From Channa striata (Eukaryota > Chordata > Actinopteri > Anabantiformes > Channidae), in the NCBI GenBank assembly GCA_033026295.1, contig CM065169.1, positions 9,468,462 through 9,532,461 of the forward strand: a stretch of 64,000 nucleotides of DNA. The letters are read 5' to 3'. This document shows, piece after piece, positions 37,331 through 51,000 of this stretch. The notes beneath the pieces were generated by a model that was not told where the DNA came from, made no database searches, and worked only from the letters and a program-made list of their open reading frames with translations. Numbering within the stretch: the first letter of the stretch is position 1; each line of letters starts with the position of its first letter. A program made the translations under genes and the position numbers.

Positions 37331-38441
37331 CTAAGTGCTCGTCCTGCGCTGCGGGAAGGGATCAGTCCTGCTGTCAAAGGGCTGTTCGTAAACACTGCTG
37401 CTCTGCTCTGATGCCGAGTCCTTGGGGAGAAAGTTCTCGTGGTCTGAATCGCCATCCGGGGCAGCGTAGGGGTTCTCATGTAGGGTTACTCTGTTACACA
37501 TCACTGGTGGTGGGTCGAATCCCGTGTATATGTCGTTCTGAGGCCTCCAGGGAGCTTTCCCGAATGTTCCTGTGTGACAAACGTGCGATATATGAATATT
37601 AATCTATAAATAGTCAGACTAAAGTACAATTAAAATCTGGAAAGTTTGGACAAGTAGACACTTAAAGTAAGACATACCCATGAAGGTGTTACAGGGGGAA
37701 AGGCACTCGTGAGGTCTTCCGTAGTCGTTCAAATCTCCCTCCTCCGTGGATGGGCGACGGTCACTCTGCTGGTGGGACGAACTGTGAACGAGACTTGCAT
37801 TGGGAAGCTGCATCAAGACAGTGGAGGAGCAAACGTCTAAATGGTCAGAGAGGAAGTAGTCCCTCCGTTTAGAGCTAGTCAGGCTGCCACTGTAGGAGTC
37901 AATGCAGACCTGCCTTTGGTCCATGGAACAGCCTATAAGCAACAAAGACAAATGATTAACTTTATGTATTTCAGGGATAATTAAGAATAGTGTTGTGGAT
38001 CATCAACAGTTAAAGAGATTTTCCATTTGTTATGAATTTTGGACCGACCTGTGAAGACATCTGAAGGGTCAGTTGTGTACATGTTTTCTCGGCGAAGCAG
38101 CGAACCTATTGGACCTTGATAATGGCACAGCAAAGGATCAATGGCTGCCTCCATGTCGGTTTCACTTCCAGTGTCCAGCTGACAAAGACCTGTGTGAGTA
38201 AAGGGACAGTGTCATGTAAGACAAACGTGATGCTGAGAGGAATGAATGTACAGGACAAAAAAACATAGAGGGAGAGTGTTACCATTCATGTCCCTGGACT
38301 GAAGGTAGAAGCCACTGAGCGATGACGTCATGTACTGATGGCTGCTGCCGCTCTCAGACAGGATGTAGCCGTCCTGTCGGTCGGCCAGCGTGCCCTGGGA
38401 GGACAGGTAGCTAGGGATGTCTGCAGGCAGATTGGTCTCAT
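37331..38441 (-). other. lrig3: lrig3 exons 16-19: cytoplasmic tail
   Basis: Exons 38283-38441, 38049-38189, 37678-37932 and 37331-37569. The first starts DETNLPADIPSYLSSQGTLA with DRQDGYILSESGSS, strongly conserved in LRIG3. Exons 17-18 are more divergent. The tail keeps the FMGTFGKA landmark across the 18/19 junction but ends DPFPQRRTST, unlike the human C-terminus. The exon 17 donor is GTCGGT, a weak consensus. The stop is TAG at 37331-37333. Confidence 0.9.
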
Positions 38442-41400
38442 CTGGAGTACAGAGACATCAATTCATATTACACTCGTACATCTTACCTTACAACAATAGT
38501 TTTACAGTTTTTAGTGTGTCAAAGGTGGAAAAGGAAGAGGAAACCGGTATCACGACCTCACCTGTGTTGGTGACGCTGCAGTCCTCACTGCGTCGACGGG
38601 TGTGATAGATGATCACCACCCAAACCAGCGAAGTGCCGACAACACAACACACCACTGCTATGATAACGATGCCCACTGTGGTCCACCCATCGTCATCAGA
38701 TCCCGCCCCGCCCGCCATGCCGACCTCCATGCTACCCTGCATACCAGGGTCGCAGTTGGGGTTTGATATGACCGCCAGTCGAACGTTGCCCCTCTCGGTG
38801 CCCAAAGCATTGGACATCTCGCAGGTGTATTTCCCAGCATCAGCCTCGGCAGCATCAACAATGATGAGGAGCTGGTTAGCAGCTGCGAAGAAGTGGCGCT
38901 CGGTCACTATCAAAGGACTGTCGTCTTTGGTCCAGTTCAGCTTTGGGGGTGGGCTGCCACCAGCGATACACTGGAGGACGGCGGTCTCACCCTTGGCCAC
39001 GGTGCGATCCATGAGTGGCCGCAGAAAGGAGGGTGTTTCTGTAAGAAGTAGAAAGATTAGTGAGACAGGAAAACAGAGCCTAAGTATTTATTTCTTCTTA
39101 GTTCGTTCTTTTCGAATTGTCAATCTGTATAATGCCTCGTGACTCTGACGGTGGCGTTTCTCACCTAAAACAGTCAACGTAGCGTTTGCAGAAATGGCCC
39201 CAGCTGTGTTTTGTGCAGTGCAGCTGTAAACACCAATATCTTCAGTCTTGACATCCACTATGAAGAACACGTCGTCCTCTGGCATGACGTGCATGCGCCG
39301 CTCGCGAGCCGCAGGAAAGTCAGTGCCGCCGTCTTTCTGCCAGGCGATCTGCGGGGAAGGGTGACCCACGGCGGCACATTCCAGCCTGGCCGTCGCCCCA
39401 GCCCGGATACTTAGGTCCATGGGCATCTTGGTGAGGGAAGGGAGCACTGGAAATAGGAGAAATATCGAATATTAAATTTGGATCAATTTAGATGTAGACA
39501 GGCCTTTTTAAAAGAGGCACAGACTGCTGACGAAATGGACTTTAACCTCAGCTAGGAACTTTTTTCTGGAAGTTAGGGATTTTGGATGTTTGTGGGACTT
39601 ATTGTCTTGACAATCCTTCTTGCAAAACCAAGAACAGCTGCTTTTTCATTGTCCTAACTTACTGTTGACAGTGAGTCTGGCCTTGGTTGAATAGGATGAG
39701 CCAAAGTGGTTGGAGATGACACACTGGTATTTCCCCTCATTGGAGAACTCCACATTGCGAAGCTGCAAGGTGGTCGTGTACTCCGTCACCTCCGTCTCGC
39801 CACCTGCTCCGCCTTGCACCCGCAGATGAGCCTGGTTGTGGATCTCCGCCTCGTTTAGAACTTCGTTATCTTTCTTCCAGGCGAAGGTCATGGGTGAGTC
39901 GCTCGAGCTGGCTGCCGAACAGACGAATGTCACATTGGTGCCTTTGAGGGCCGACTGGGTCTCTGGCTGTACAGTGATCTGAGGCTTTGGGAAGTCATCT
40001 GCGTGAGGAAGAACAGGCAGCATTTTAGACAAAGTCTACATTTTACATTATCCGTCTGGTTTTTTTTTTTTTTTTTTTCTGAAAATGAGGGTGATTCAGA
40101 CTCAAATACTTTGTCAATCCTCGAGGGGAAATCGCTTAATAAGACTGGAGAATAATACGGAAAGTGGGGAAAACCAGGAGTGAAATATTCCAAACTCCAA
40201 ATTCTCTCCTATGGTAACCAGAAAAGCTGAACCCTTGGTGAATTTCCATAATGTCCCACTCAGGAGGGAAAATACTGAACAATCTGGGTCAGTTTGTAAA
40301 TGGAAAACCTGCCTTGGATACACGGCTGTGTTTGAGGCATTACAGTGTGTGTAAAGGTGTTACACCAAGTGAATGTATCACTCACCACACACAAACTCCT
40401 CCTGGCTGACGGCGAACAAGCTCCTGCCCTTCAGCATTTGCGGGTGGGCGCAGCTGGCATTGAAGCAGGACATGAAGGTTTGTTCTGCCACCCAGACAGG
40501 AAGCCACTTCAGCTGGCAGTCGCACAGCAGGCTGGAGGTGTTCAGACGCCTGCCAGGGAGAGAAGACAGAAGAACATTTAATTTGCTAAGCAATGGATTT
40601 CTGTATCAATATTAGCAACAAAAAAAGAAGAAAAAATGTCCTGTCAACCACTTCATGATTTCAGTGAATGTTTTAGTTGACAAATAGATAGACAAAGTGA
40701 CAAAAAGGAAACATTAATCCAGGATTTATACACAAATCATGTGATAATTTACTGGAAATTCTAAATGTTCTAAATGGCAAATTACATTCCTCTACAGAAT
40801 GTTACTCACATTGCTCTCAGTTTTTCCCTGAAACATTATTCCCATGTGAACAATGCTTGAAGCCATACACAAATAACGTAGATGTAATTCGTCTAACATC
40901 TGATCCATTAAGTCACAATAATTTAGAGAAAAAGTAAGGATTTTTGGAAAACAGTGCATTGGTGGACGGAGACAAAAGGAATCTGTGAAGCTCTTATTAA
41001 TGCTGAAGTGCTGTTTGGTGCTGACTTTCCCAGCAAACCATAATGAGTTTCACCTGGTGGCTCTGTCCCACATCAACTCTGAAAAACTAACTGGAGCTGA
41101 AGTCCTTAAACATGAGCACACTTACAGCTCCTGCAGGTTCTTCATTTGAGAGAAGGCGTTCGCTTGGATGGACATGATTGCGTTGTTACTCAAATCTCTG
41201 CGGAGAAAAGAGAAAAGACATCAGGACTGGTAAGATCTTTTTACAGAAAGACGGCAGCTAATTTCTGCCAACATCAGCCTTATGGAGTGAAAGCTGCAAA
41301 AAACTTCAATGGAGAGAAGAAAAAGAAGGTCTGGGCTCCAGAACAATAAAACTCTGGGCAGCAGTTTGCTGTGTTAATCAAGAGAGGCCCAACTCTGGGC

Positions 41401-44400
41401 TGCTTTGAGCTTTGGCAAAGGCTGGGAAAAAACTCTAATTGGAATCAAATGCAGCTGTTGTACACTCCACACGTTCACACACACACAAACACACACACAC
41501 ACACACAATTCTCTTGACTCGCCTTGGTGATCGATATAGTCTGGCACACATTAAGATACTAATGGCAAAGTTTTTTCTTGATTCCACATCAAAGCGGAGG
41601 AATGGAAGAAGACAGTTTGAGTGTACAGCTCTAAGAAACAGCCTCTGTGTCTCAGTGTGATTCACCCTGCTTAGTTTACAGCTTGGACTTTTGGAAACAA
41701 TCAGTGAAACATGAGGCCGACTCACAGGTGCTGCAGTGCGTCCAGGCCAGAGAAAGACTTCTTGGTCACCGAGCGGATCTGGTTCCCCTGAAGAAATCTG
41801 GGAAAATGACAAAAGCCTGGTCAATTTCGAACCTCGCTGTTATCCTCTGACCTCATTTGTTCGTTTGTTCCGTTGAGTCCAACATCATCATGCAAATAAT
41901 TATGAACTCACAGTTTTTTCAGATTGTCCAGAGCAGAAAAAGGCCCATTCATGTCTTCAATGGTCCAGGAGATTTCATTATTTTGGAGGTCCCTTTCAGT
42001 AGAAACAAAGACAGGCCGCATTATAAAAAGTCCACACCCAGAAAACAGCCCGCTTGCAACGTTAATAAAACTTTATGTGACTTTGCATTTTGTGTGAGGA
42101 GGAAAAATGTTTCTTCCAAATTATATTCAAAGCAGCACCGTGCCTTACAGGAAGTTACTTTCTGGCCATTGTGGTAAGTCAGAAATGACTTTGTTGTGTT
42201 CTATAAGTAAAAAAAAAACATTTTAAAAGAAAGGATTGTGATGTGCTACATTTTAAACTGCATCTTAGATTTAAATATGGATTGGAGTTAAAATGAAAAG
42301 TTGCCACTGATATTTATCAAACCATTAAATTCATTATGAATGTTTAACGTGTCAGTTTCTTTCTGTTTAATCATTGAGTCGCTCAGATTACTAATTTGAC
42401 TAAATGACCAAATATTTTACATCCACTTGTTCTATACTATAATTTATTTCTGTAAGTATATCAAGATATATTGTTTTAACTGCAGTTAATTAATAATTTA
42501 TTCACTTAACCTATAAGCATCACTTTAAGTTGTTATGAATATTTAACAGAATTTTATTATCACAGAAGTCTTACTACCTTTCAATCCAGCAAGCAAATGT
42601 ACCGCGCACTGCTGCAACAATTAAAGATGAAAAGGTTTATGTGTGTCTAGTTTTTTCGATCCATGTAAAAACGAATTAAGTGATATGTAAAATTAGGGTA
42701 AGTTTAAACATATGAACAGCTGGTAAACCTGCTTCTGGTCTATTTTCTACTTTTCAGGCTACAGAAATTCCTCTCTGCCTTTTTGGGAAGGGGTTTGTAC
42801 AATTCTCGGATATCAGGGAAACTGTGGAGCTCTACAGTGAGAGCCGATGCCCTTTGATTTTAAGGGAATAACACAAAATTACTTGATAACCCTTAAAGCT
42901 CACCAACATCTTTTGCCATCAATCTGTGGCTGATAGAATAAATAGGAGCAGATTTATTCTGTTATCATCAGAAAAAAATGCGCCAAACAACTAAATACAC
43001 AGCATTAAAGTACAAACATTACTAAAAGCCAAGAATTTCTCCAAAATTGCCTCCTTTGATCCCTCAGCTGCTGTAACGCAGCACTTTTTTTCCTCCTCAG
43101 CATGCCTGGTTATGGCTGATTGAGATTGAGGATGTGTGTGTGTGTGTGTAGGGGGGTGGTAGATTTGAAGCCCTGAGGCAAGGTCCACCTAGCTGCACAC
43201 CTGCCCTACACTGACCTCAGCAGCACAGCTCACATTTGGTTCCAGTTAAAAAAATCCCAACCGGGGGAAGTGTTACGGAGCCTCTCTGTGGGAAAGTGGG
43301 GGATGTGTGGATGTGGGAGCATGCTGGAGGAAGGGTAGAAGCGGAGGGGGGGGTTGTTGAGGTCGAGGTTGTGCCTGTTGGAGGTTTTTTTATGTGTGCG
43401 GAGAGAACTCAACACAGTAATCTATTTCACATCCCCAAAACAAATCAGGCAGGATATTTCCACTCAGGCAGAGGATTGATGGTGGAGGTGGGTTTAAAGA
43501 AGCTGGGAGGGGCAACAAAGCAGCATACGGATTTGTAGGTATGTTTGATGTTGATGTGAACTGAAATACCGACAACACAAAGAGTTTTCTACTAAAGCTT
43601 CAAACAAGAAGTCCATTATTTTTCAAGTTGTCTTGAATTCAGATTTTTTTTATTTGTAACAGAATTTGCTGAGCATTTTGAAGTTAGAGTTATGCTGTGT
43701 AGTTTTGATTGACAAAAATTGGATTTTTGGTTCGTATCAGACGGAGTCTTCTTTAAGCCATTAAGGAACAACTGGTTCCATTTAAAATGAACTAATCCCA
43801 AAAGGAAGTGTGGCTGTTGACTGATTTAACCCCTTTCCTAAAGTAACATCTCTGTTTCATCTACGCCAGCACAGCGTGGATAAGGCCCCAATCTATTCTT
43901 GCTCTACACATAATGCATGTCACAATCAGATTTGTGGTTTGCTCGAAAACGTTCACCTGTGGTGTGAACAAAATCCTAAGGGACCAACACGGTGTTCTAT
44001 ATATTAAAAAACGTTCAATTTAACTCACAGCATCTGCAGGTTGGTGAGGCGACGGAAAGCTCCATCTGCAATAAAGCTAACACGGTTGTTTCCAATGTGC
44101 AGCTCATCCAGGAGGCTGAGGCCTACGAAACTGGACTCCTCCAGTCTGGTTAGATGATTAGACGAGAGGTCGCTGTAGGAAAAAGAAGAAAAAATGATTA
44201 TAAGAGTAAAACACACATAAAGTTACCTGCTTTTAATATCACCCTCTTTATTACATACATCGCTCCACACATAATTTCTCCCAAATACCCCTTAACATAC
44301 ACATCGCAATTATGCCGCTCTACAAAAAACAGTTCTGTTTAGCAACAAATGTCACATTCAAGACAAAGGAAGAAGAAGAGAATCGGCAGCTGTGTGCACC

Positions 44401-44993
44401 ATATTATGCTGCATTGTTTCCTATTTATTCATTACAGGCCTTAAAATCCTGGAAATCTGAAAAAGTTTTGAGAAAATCAAATTTTGCATCAAAACAGACA
44501 TCGCTGACCTAATCATTCCAAGCAGCTCTTTCCTTCTTCTTTCTTTTCTTTCTTATTTTTAAGTAAACTCAGATGAGAGCACATCAGATAGCTGGGTAGG
44601 TTCCCAGCCGACAAGCGGCCTGTTTACTCCCAGGTTCGTGTGATAAGCGCCAGAGAAACAGAGGGAAAAGAACAACAACCGATCTGTAAAAAAATGGTCC
44701 AGACACTCCAAATCCTGAACTGACTGTTGCTGTAAACAACAGCCACAACAAAGGAAATTCAATCTGCTGTTAGGAATGTGTATGGATGGGTGGGAAAGTC
44801 ACTGAAGTCGGAGAGTAATGTAGTATTTCATAAAGAAAGAAACTGCAGTAAGTTATGGAATATAAAATGGAAATAAATGCAACTTGCATTGTTTTGGCTT
44901 GAGCAAGAGCAACGCAGAAAAGAGGAAAAGAAGTGTGTAACACTTTGGCAGTGCTTTAATGTTGGCACCGCCTGGCAGGGGATAAGAGGACTG

Positions 44994-45030
<37 letters not shown>

Positions 45031-48000
45031 TGGGGACTGGTGACGGGAGGAACTAGAGTGTAAGGAAGGGCAGGCGGGAGTGCCAGAGGGGAGGAGAGGG
45101 CGACACAGAGAAGTGTTGGGAGTTCAGAGTGTGAATGGAAAGTGAAGAGGGAATAACAAGAGGGAGGTGGGGGCAAGACAGAGAGGGTGCAGAGGGAGGG
45201 GGTGGGGAGACGAGAAAAAAAAAAAAAGGTGGACTCACAGCTCACTGAGTTTCTGGCAGAACTCCCAGGCATCAGGTCGAATCCTGCTGATGGCGTTGTG
45301 GCCAAGGTGGAGCTGCTGCAGAGTCAGCAGGCCGTACAGCCAGCCTTTGCTCACCTCCGTCAGGTTGTTGTAGTCCAGCTGCCTGCAGGGCCAGACACAC
45401 ACACACACACACAGTGAGACTTTCTATCATGTTTAATTCATGAAAAGAAACTCGATGCACGTCGCTGGTAAAGCGCCTTACAGGACTTCCATATTGCTGA
45501 GGTCCCAGAAAGCTCCATCCATCAGGCGACTGAGGCCGTTCCTCTGCATCTTCAGGGAGCGAAGAGCATGCAGTCCTTGGAATGTCAGGCCCTCCACCCT
45601 GCGCACTCGGTTCCTGCTCAGTTCTCTGGAACACACACACACAGCACACTCAGCATCAGAGCAAAAGCAGCTGTCGGCCAATCAGGAGAGCAGCTACATG
45701 GACTTTTTATTTTGTAAAAAAACTGTTTCCACTCATAAGTGGAGTAAAAAAACAACTTTTTTAATGAGTTGTTTATGGTTAGAATTTGTTTTCTGGATTT
45801 TATCATGTTTTATGGATGTACACACCATGTTTGACATGTATCTATTGAGTTGTATCATATATTAAGACGCAGATATATGTTACTAAAAGGCATTCATCAC
45901 TCATTAATATAATTTGTAGTCCTTACAGATGCTGGAGATTGGGCAGCTGGAAAATTTTGGCTGGGATGGTGGAAAGGCGGTTGCGGTTGAGCCGTAGAAC
46001 CTGCAGACTGCTAGACAAGTTGGTAAAACAGCCTGTCTCCAGCAATGAGATCCGGTTGTTGTTGAGGAACCTGAGAAAGACAGATTTGAGGTGGTGGTTT
46101 GATTAAAACTGCATTACAACTTAACTGTTAGATTAACTGTCAGAAGCAAATACTTGGTTTCCACAGAATAATGTAAGCAGTCAGCGAAAGGCATTTTTCC
46201 ACAGTTTGATAAATGCTTTGGTTTGTGGCGAGATTCTAAACATGATTAAAACCTTTAATACATAATATTCTGTCTCGCATTAATCACATTACGTCAGCAG
46301 CATAATTCGCAAATTAAAAAGCACATCTGGGTATAAACACCAATGGTGACACTCACAGGTTCTTGAGAGGCAGAGTGGGGAAGGAGTTGGCCTTTATATC
46401 CACAATGTTGTTGTTGCTGAGGTCGAGCGTTTCCAGAGCGTGGAAAGGCCTGAGCTGCTCTGCAGAGATTCTGGTGATCCTGTTGTTTGCTCTGAAAATA
46501 CAAACAACCATTGCTCCAATAAATGACAAAAATACTGTGTATTTGAGCAGTGGTGCACACCAGTTTCATGTTGCCAGATATACAAACAGCCAAGTCCCTC
46601 AATTAGGCTGTGGTAATAAAAAATGACAAACTCTCACGCGCTTGTAAAGCTAAAACTTACCACCCAGTGTGAAACTCCGTGTCACTGCCAATGTTGTATG
46701 CATATTTCATAAATTGTTAAGCATGATCAAGGGTGCTTCTTTTCACACCAGGTCCAAACAACCTTTCAGTTTAGAAATGGGTTATTTTGTTTATAAGGTA
46801 ATTACTAACAAGGTATTTAAAAAAGTAACCTGCCAATTACTTGGCTGATGAATACCATTCCCTCAGTGAAAGCATGCCTCGGCAGAGGCCAGCAATTTCC
46901 TGAACTGCACGCCTCCTAAATTGCAGTGCAGGGACTGCTTAGTTATAAACAGAGGCTGTACAGTGCCGTCTTTGTGTATGGGGCTCTGCAGCAGAGAGAG
47001 AGAGTGAGAGAGTGAGGGGGGAGGCAGGAATTCCCTCCAATGCACCAGACTACAGGCCTCGTTTTCAGTATTCATTGCACCCCCCCACCCACCTTCCAGT
47101 GACACCTTACTGACCACAGACCTGTTAGTTTTTCTGATTGCTTGAAACTAATCAGAGGCCAATTTTATGACGAGGGTTTAATCCAAAAAGTGGTGTCATA
47201 TAATATATTACAGTTTAAATGTGAAGACGAAGGTGAAGATTTATTTTTTTCAACTTGATATTAGTGCATTATTTTGGGTTGTGGAATATTGATTTGACCG
47301 AGAAACAGTAACAGGCACTTGTTCCATAAGATGTTCCATCACTTTAAATATCAACAGCAAATTAAATAAATTATTATTATTATATGAATCAAAAAAATGT
47401 ATATATCATGAAATATTCCTTATTTGCAGCTTTAAAATGAAAAATGGCACCCTTATGCATCAATAATTTTATTCATGCATTTTAGAATAACGTTTTCATT
47501 GGTTGTAAATACATAACAGGACAAATATCTATCTTAGATCAACAAATCTAGTACTAGGCAAAGATGCCATTAAAAAAAGTAGTTTTTAAGACCCATAATG
47601 CTAATCAGATATTATGATCTGTTTATTCACACTTGCTTCTCACTGACTCTACTGTTTAGTCTAGTCTCGAGCTCAGGTTTTATACTCATTTCGTCCACCT
47701 GAGGCACAGAGACAGCGTGGCACCACTCTGCTGTGAAATCGAGATGCCTCAGTTACTCAAAACACTGCGTTAACACAGTCAGAAAACTCTGACCTATTTT
47801 CCACGTGTGTTGATTGGTTTCTCCGTTTAGGAAGTGCCGCACCTGCAGGTAATCTTTCAATTCAAGGCATGCGGAGGGGACGATTCACCAGTCAACACAG
47901 ATCCAGGATGGATGGCAGCCCGCAGAGTTTGCCGGAGCCCGCCAGAGCATGTCACTGTGCTCAGACTCTAACTGGTGTAATGCCAGAGAAAGACGGTATG

Positions 48001-51000
48001 CAGGGGGGGGCAGAAGATACCAAATATATCAAAGTTCTTCAAATTACACAACGGCGACAATTTTTTCAATCTACTGAAACAGCTTTCATCAAATTATTGC
48101 TTATTAAATCCTCTCATTTTAATATGAAGTTTGGTGTATGGACACAGTACTGGGAGAATGTCAATGCGTGGCACACAGTCCGGTGTCAGATTGAAAGTGT
48201 TCCTGTCCTCACCACTTTGAAAATATGCCTTGTCTACACTAACAGCACAAAAGTGTCACAAATGCTCAAAAACTAGAGGAAATTTACTCGTGTACAGGCT
48301 ATAATAAAACACATCAGCTCATTGTTTAACATGAAAAACGGCACAGGCGGCTCTATTGTTTGGAGATTTGCAGAAGGCTTTCCATGCACCACAGCCCCCA
48401 GGACCCAAACAAAAGCACCACACACCACCTGTATCTCAGTTTTCATGTTCCACTGACTGGTCGCTGAGAGAAGGAGGGCCGCCCCATGAGAAAGAACCAG
48501 TCTTTCCAGTCTGTCTAAGGGGGAAAGTAGATCCTCAGGCTGGGGAAGGGGTTTGGTACATGCTTCCTGCCTGAGGATGAGGAGACGGGCTCCTGTCATT
48601 TTGCAGTTCTGTAACCATGAAGTCAACCATAACCTACAACTGTCTGCAGGACAAACAGCAAAACCCTGCTGCTATCCCCGCTCCCCCTCGTCTCCACTGC
48701 CACTCAAACCCACACACAAACCCGGCATTGTACACTTTAATTACACATGCTTCGAATTTGTTCCTCCAATTTGCCATGAGATAACGTCATTATGGAACCA
48801 TTACGATTGTGGTTGCAGGGCTTTGCTGCTGTTAGGAAGGAGAAGCATGTGTCAATAACCGCCCGAGGCATCTTCAGTATTGATAAAACACGCTTACTAA
48901 TCAGAGAACTGTATGCAGACGGACTTTTTGGGATAACAACAGCATCAAGGTTTCGCACACCTGCCAGAACTCTTGATCAAATTCCACATTATGCTTTTTA
49001 CGCTCAGCCACCATCAAACTGGCCACATTCAGACACTGATGCTGTTCTGTAAAACCCTGAGAAGTAGTTTTTTGCTGTCACAGTCCACTGAGCAGCAACT
49101 AATTCTTTTAATGAGCCACGTTCTTTATATGGAAAGTAGCTTTTTCTAACAATTGTATCGTTCATCGACTGCATGTGTTTATGCGCGTTCACATGTGTGG
49201 TGGTGCGTTTGTGTGTGTGGTATTTCCTATTGGAAAAAGAACTGAGTTTTGAGAAGCCGTCTGAAGAATCCCTCTCTCTGCAGTGGCGCCTGTAATGAAA
49301 TCCAGGACTGTGTTTGCTGTTGAGACACAATATTAAACTCCACATATCTCTCGCAAATGGCTGATCATATTAACACGCCGGCTCTCTGTTGGAGCGGAAC
49401 GAAGCATGGATCATATTAACATGTGAACTTAAGGACCTTCACATAAAAATGACTGGGGAGCTGTAAAATTCTTGATGTATTAGAGTATTTCTGGGTAGCC
49501 TGCTAAGCTAAAGAGAAAAAAAAAAATCATCAATCACTGTGTTGCTTAAGCTGATAAATGCAAATTACAATTCAAATTTTTCTAAATATGTATTTCGTTC
49601 CTTAGCAAATCCAGTGTTTGTACACTGCCCTTCAAGGAGATCATCTTTCAATCAGACTACGTGGGCATGACTTAGGTTTTCTTTAAAATACATATATCTG
49701 TTGATTATTGTGTCACTACGCCTTCATATGAGATCAGCTATTGATGCTAAGCAGATGCTGCCCAGTTTTTTGCACAATGGAAAATGTGAAAAGCTGTCAT
49801 AAGTTTGACTCTAGTGCTGAAACAACTAGGTTAATGATAAATCAATGATATGGTATGTTTTTTATTGTAGCCTGAAAACTATCTGGTGTTTTATGGTTGA
49901 CTGGACAATAATGGGATTAATTACAGAACCATCTGATAATATCAATGTCCATTAGTTACAGTCCTGGATCAATTCAATGGATACATTTAGTATGATAATG
50001 TACAAGATCATAACTATTATTGCTACTGTTTTTGATTTGTTATTGTCATCTTTAGGAAGGTTTCCATGTCTGCAGACATACCAAGATGTTCACCTTCATA
50101 TATACCTAATCAGACCTGGAATCTCAGGTCATTTGTTGAACCCCCCTGAACAAAGGCTAGGGGATTTAGCGGCCGTGGGGTTTACCCCCTCCATAAATTC
50201 CTGGGAAATTGTTCAATTAATTAAGATGATCACGACTCAATTACTACCAGCTGCAGGGTTATTGCCGTTTGTTTTTACTCCGAGCTGCGAGGTCAAAGAA
50301 GTCGGCGAGAGCTGCCGCTATGTCTGACTGGCTGTTTGAATAAGTGGTATTTGATACCCTGAGGTCTTTTTTTTTCTTTACTACCCACCCAGCTCGGAGA
50401 AACTAAAGGAGGGAGAGAAATTCTGGAAAAATAGTTCCAGTGGAAGTAAAAAAAAAGAAGAAAAAAAATCACACGACGACACCTAATCTCAGGAAGGATG
50501 GCAGCAGCCAGCGTAGGCACCGTGACTGTTAAAATTTCTCCTCTGTGCAGGCTCCTTTTCTTCACATGAATAATAATAATTATATACTATTAATATTAAT
50601 AGACTAATTTTAAATAAGATATGGTCCTGAATTCACAGTCTGACAACAGGTTAATGCTAATATTACACAAATAGTCAACACTCACTGAGTAAACTGCTGT
50701 CAATAAATCTATTAGACATGTGCTGCTTTAAAAAAAAAAAGTTCACCTGCCAACATGAATAACCATGACAATGACTTTAAAGAGCAGAGCAAAATAATAT
50801 TTTTTAAATCTTAGAAACTTTGCAAAATAGCAACTGTGAATGGCAAACAAAGAACATATAGTAAAGAGCATTAAAAACATTTTAATAAATGTGAATGCTC
50901 CATTTGGAATGACTAGCTTTTAGCCTGAATAACAATTTAAAACTCTGGTAGGACCAATAGTATTTGTAATATTGTGTATTTTCTCTTGTTCATCTGAAAC

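Larger units (their letters stand above)
44029..46491 (-). other. lrig3: lrig3 exons 4-8: LRR core, exons of 135 and four times 144 nt
   Basis: Exons 46357-46491, 45927-46070, 45482-45625, 45239-45382 and 44029-44172. Each encodes about two LRRs and is phase 2-2. Readable signatures are ETLDLSNNNIVDIKANSFPT, VLRLNRNRLSTIPAKIFQLP, SLKMQRNGLSRLMDGAFWDL, LHLGHNAISRIRPDAWEFCQ and LDELHIGNNRVSFIADGAFR. Because all are multiples of three in one phase, any exon could be skipped without breaking the frame. Confidence 0.95.

Noticed and set aside
38609..39142. 177-codon plus-strand open frame
   Set aside because: It is the antisense shadow of lrig3 exon 15 (Ig3 and membrane segment), which is strongly conserved on the other strand.
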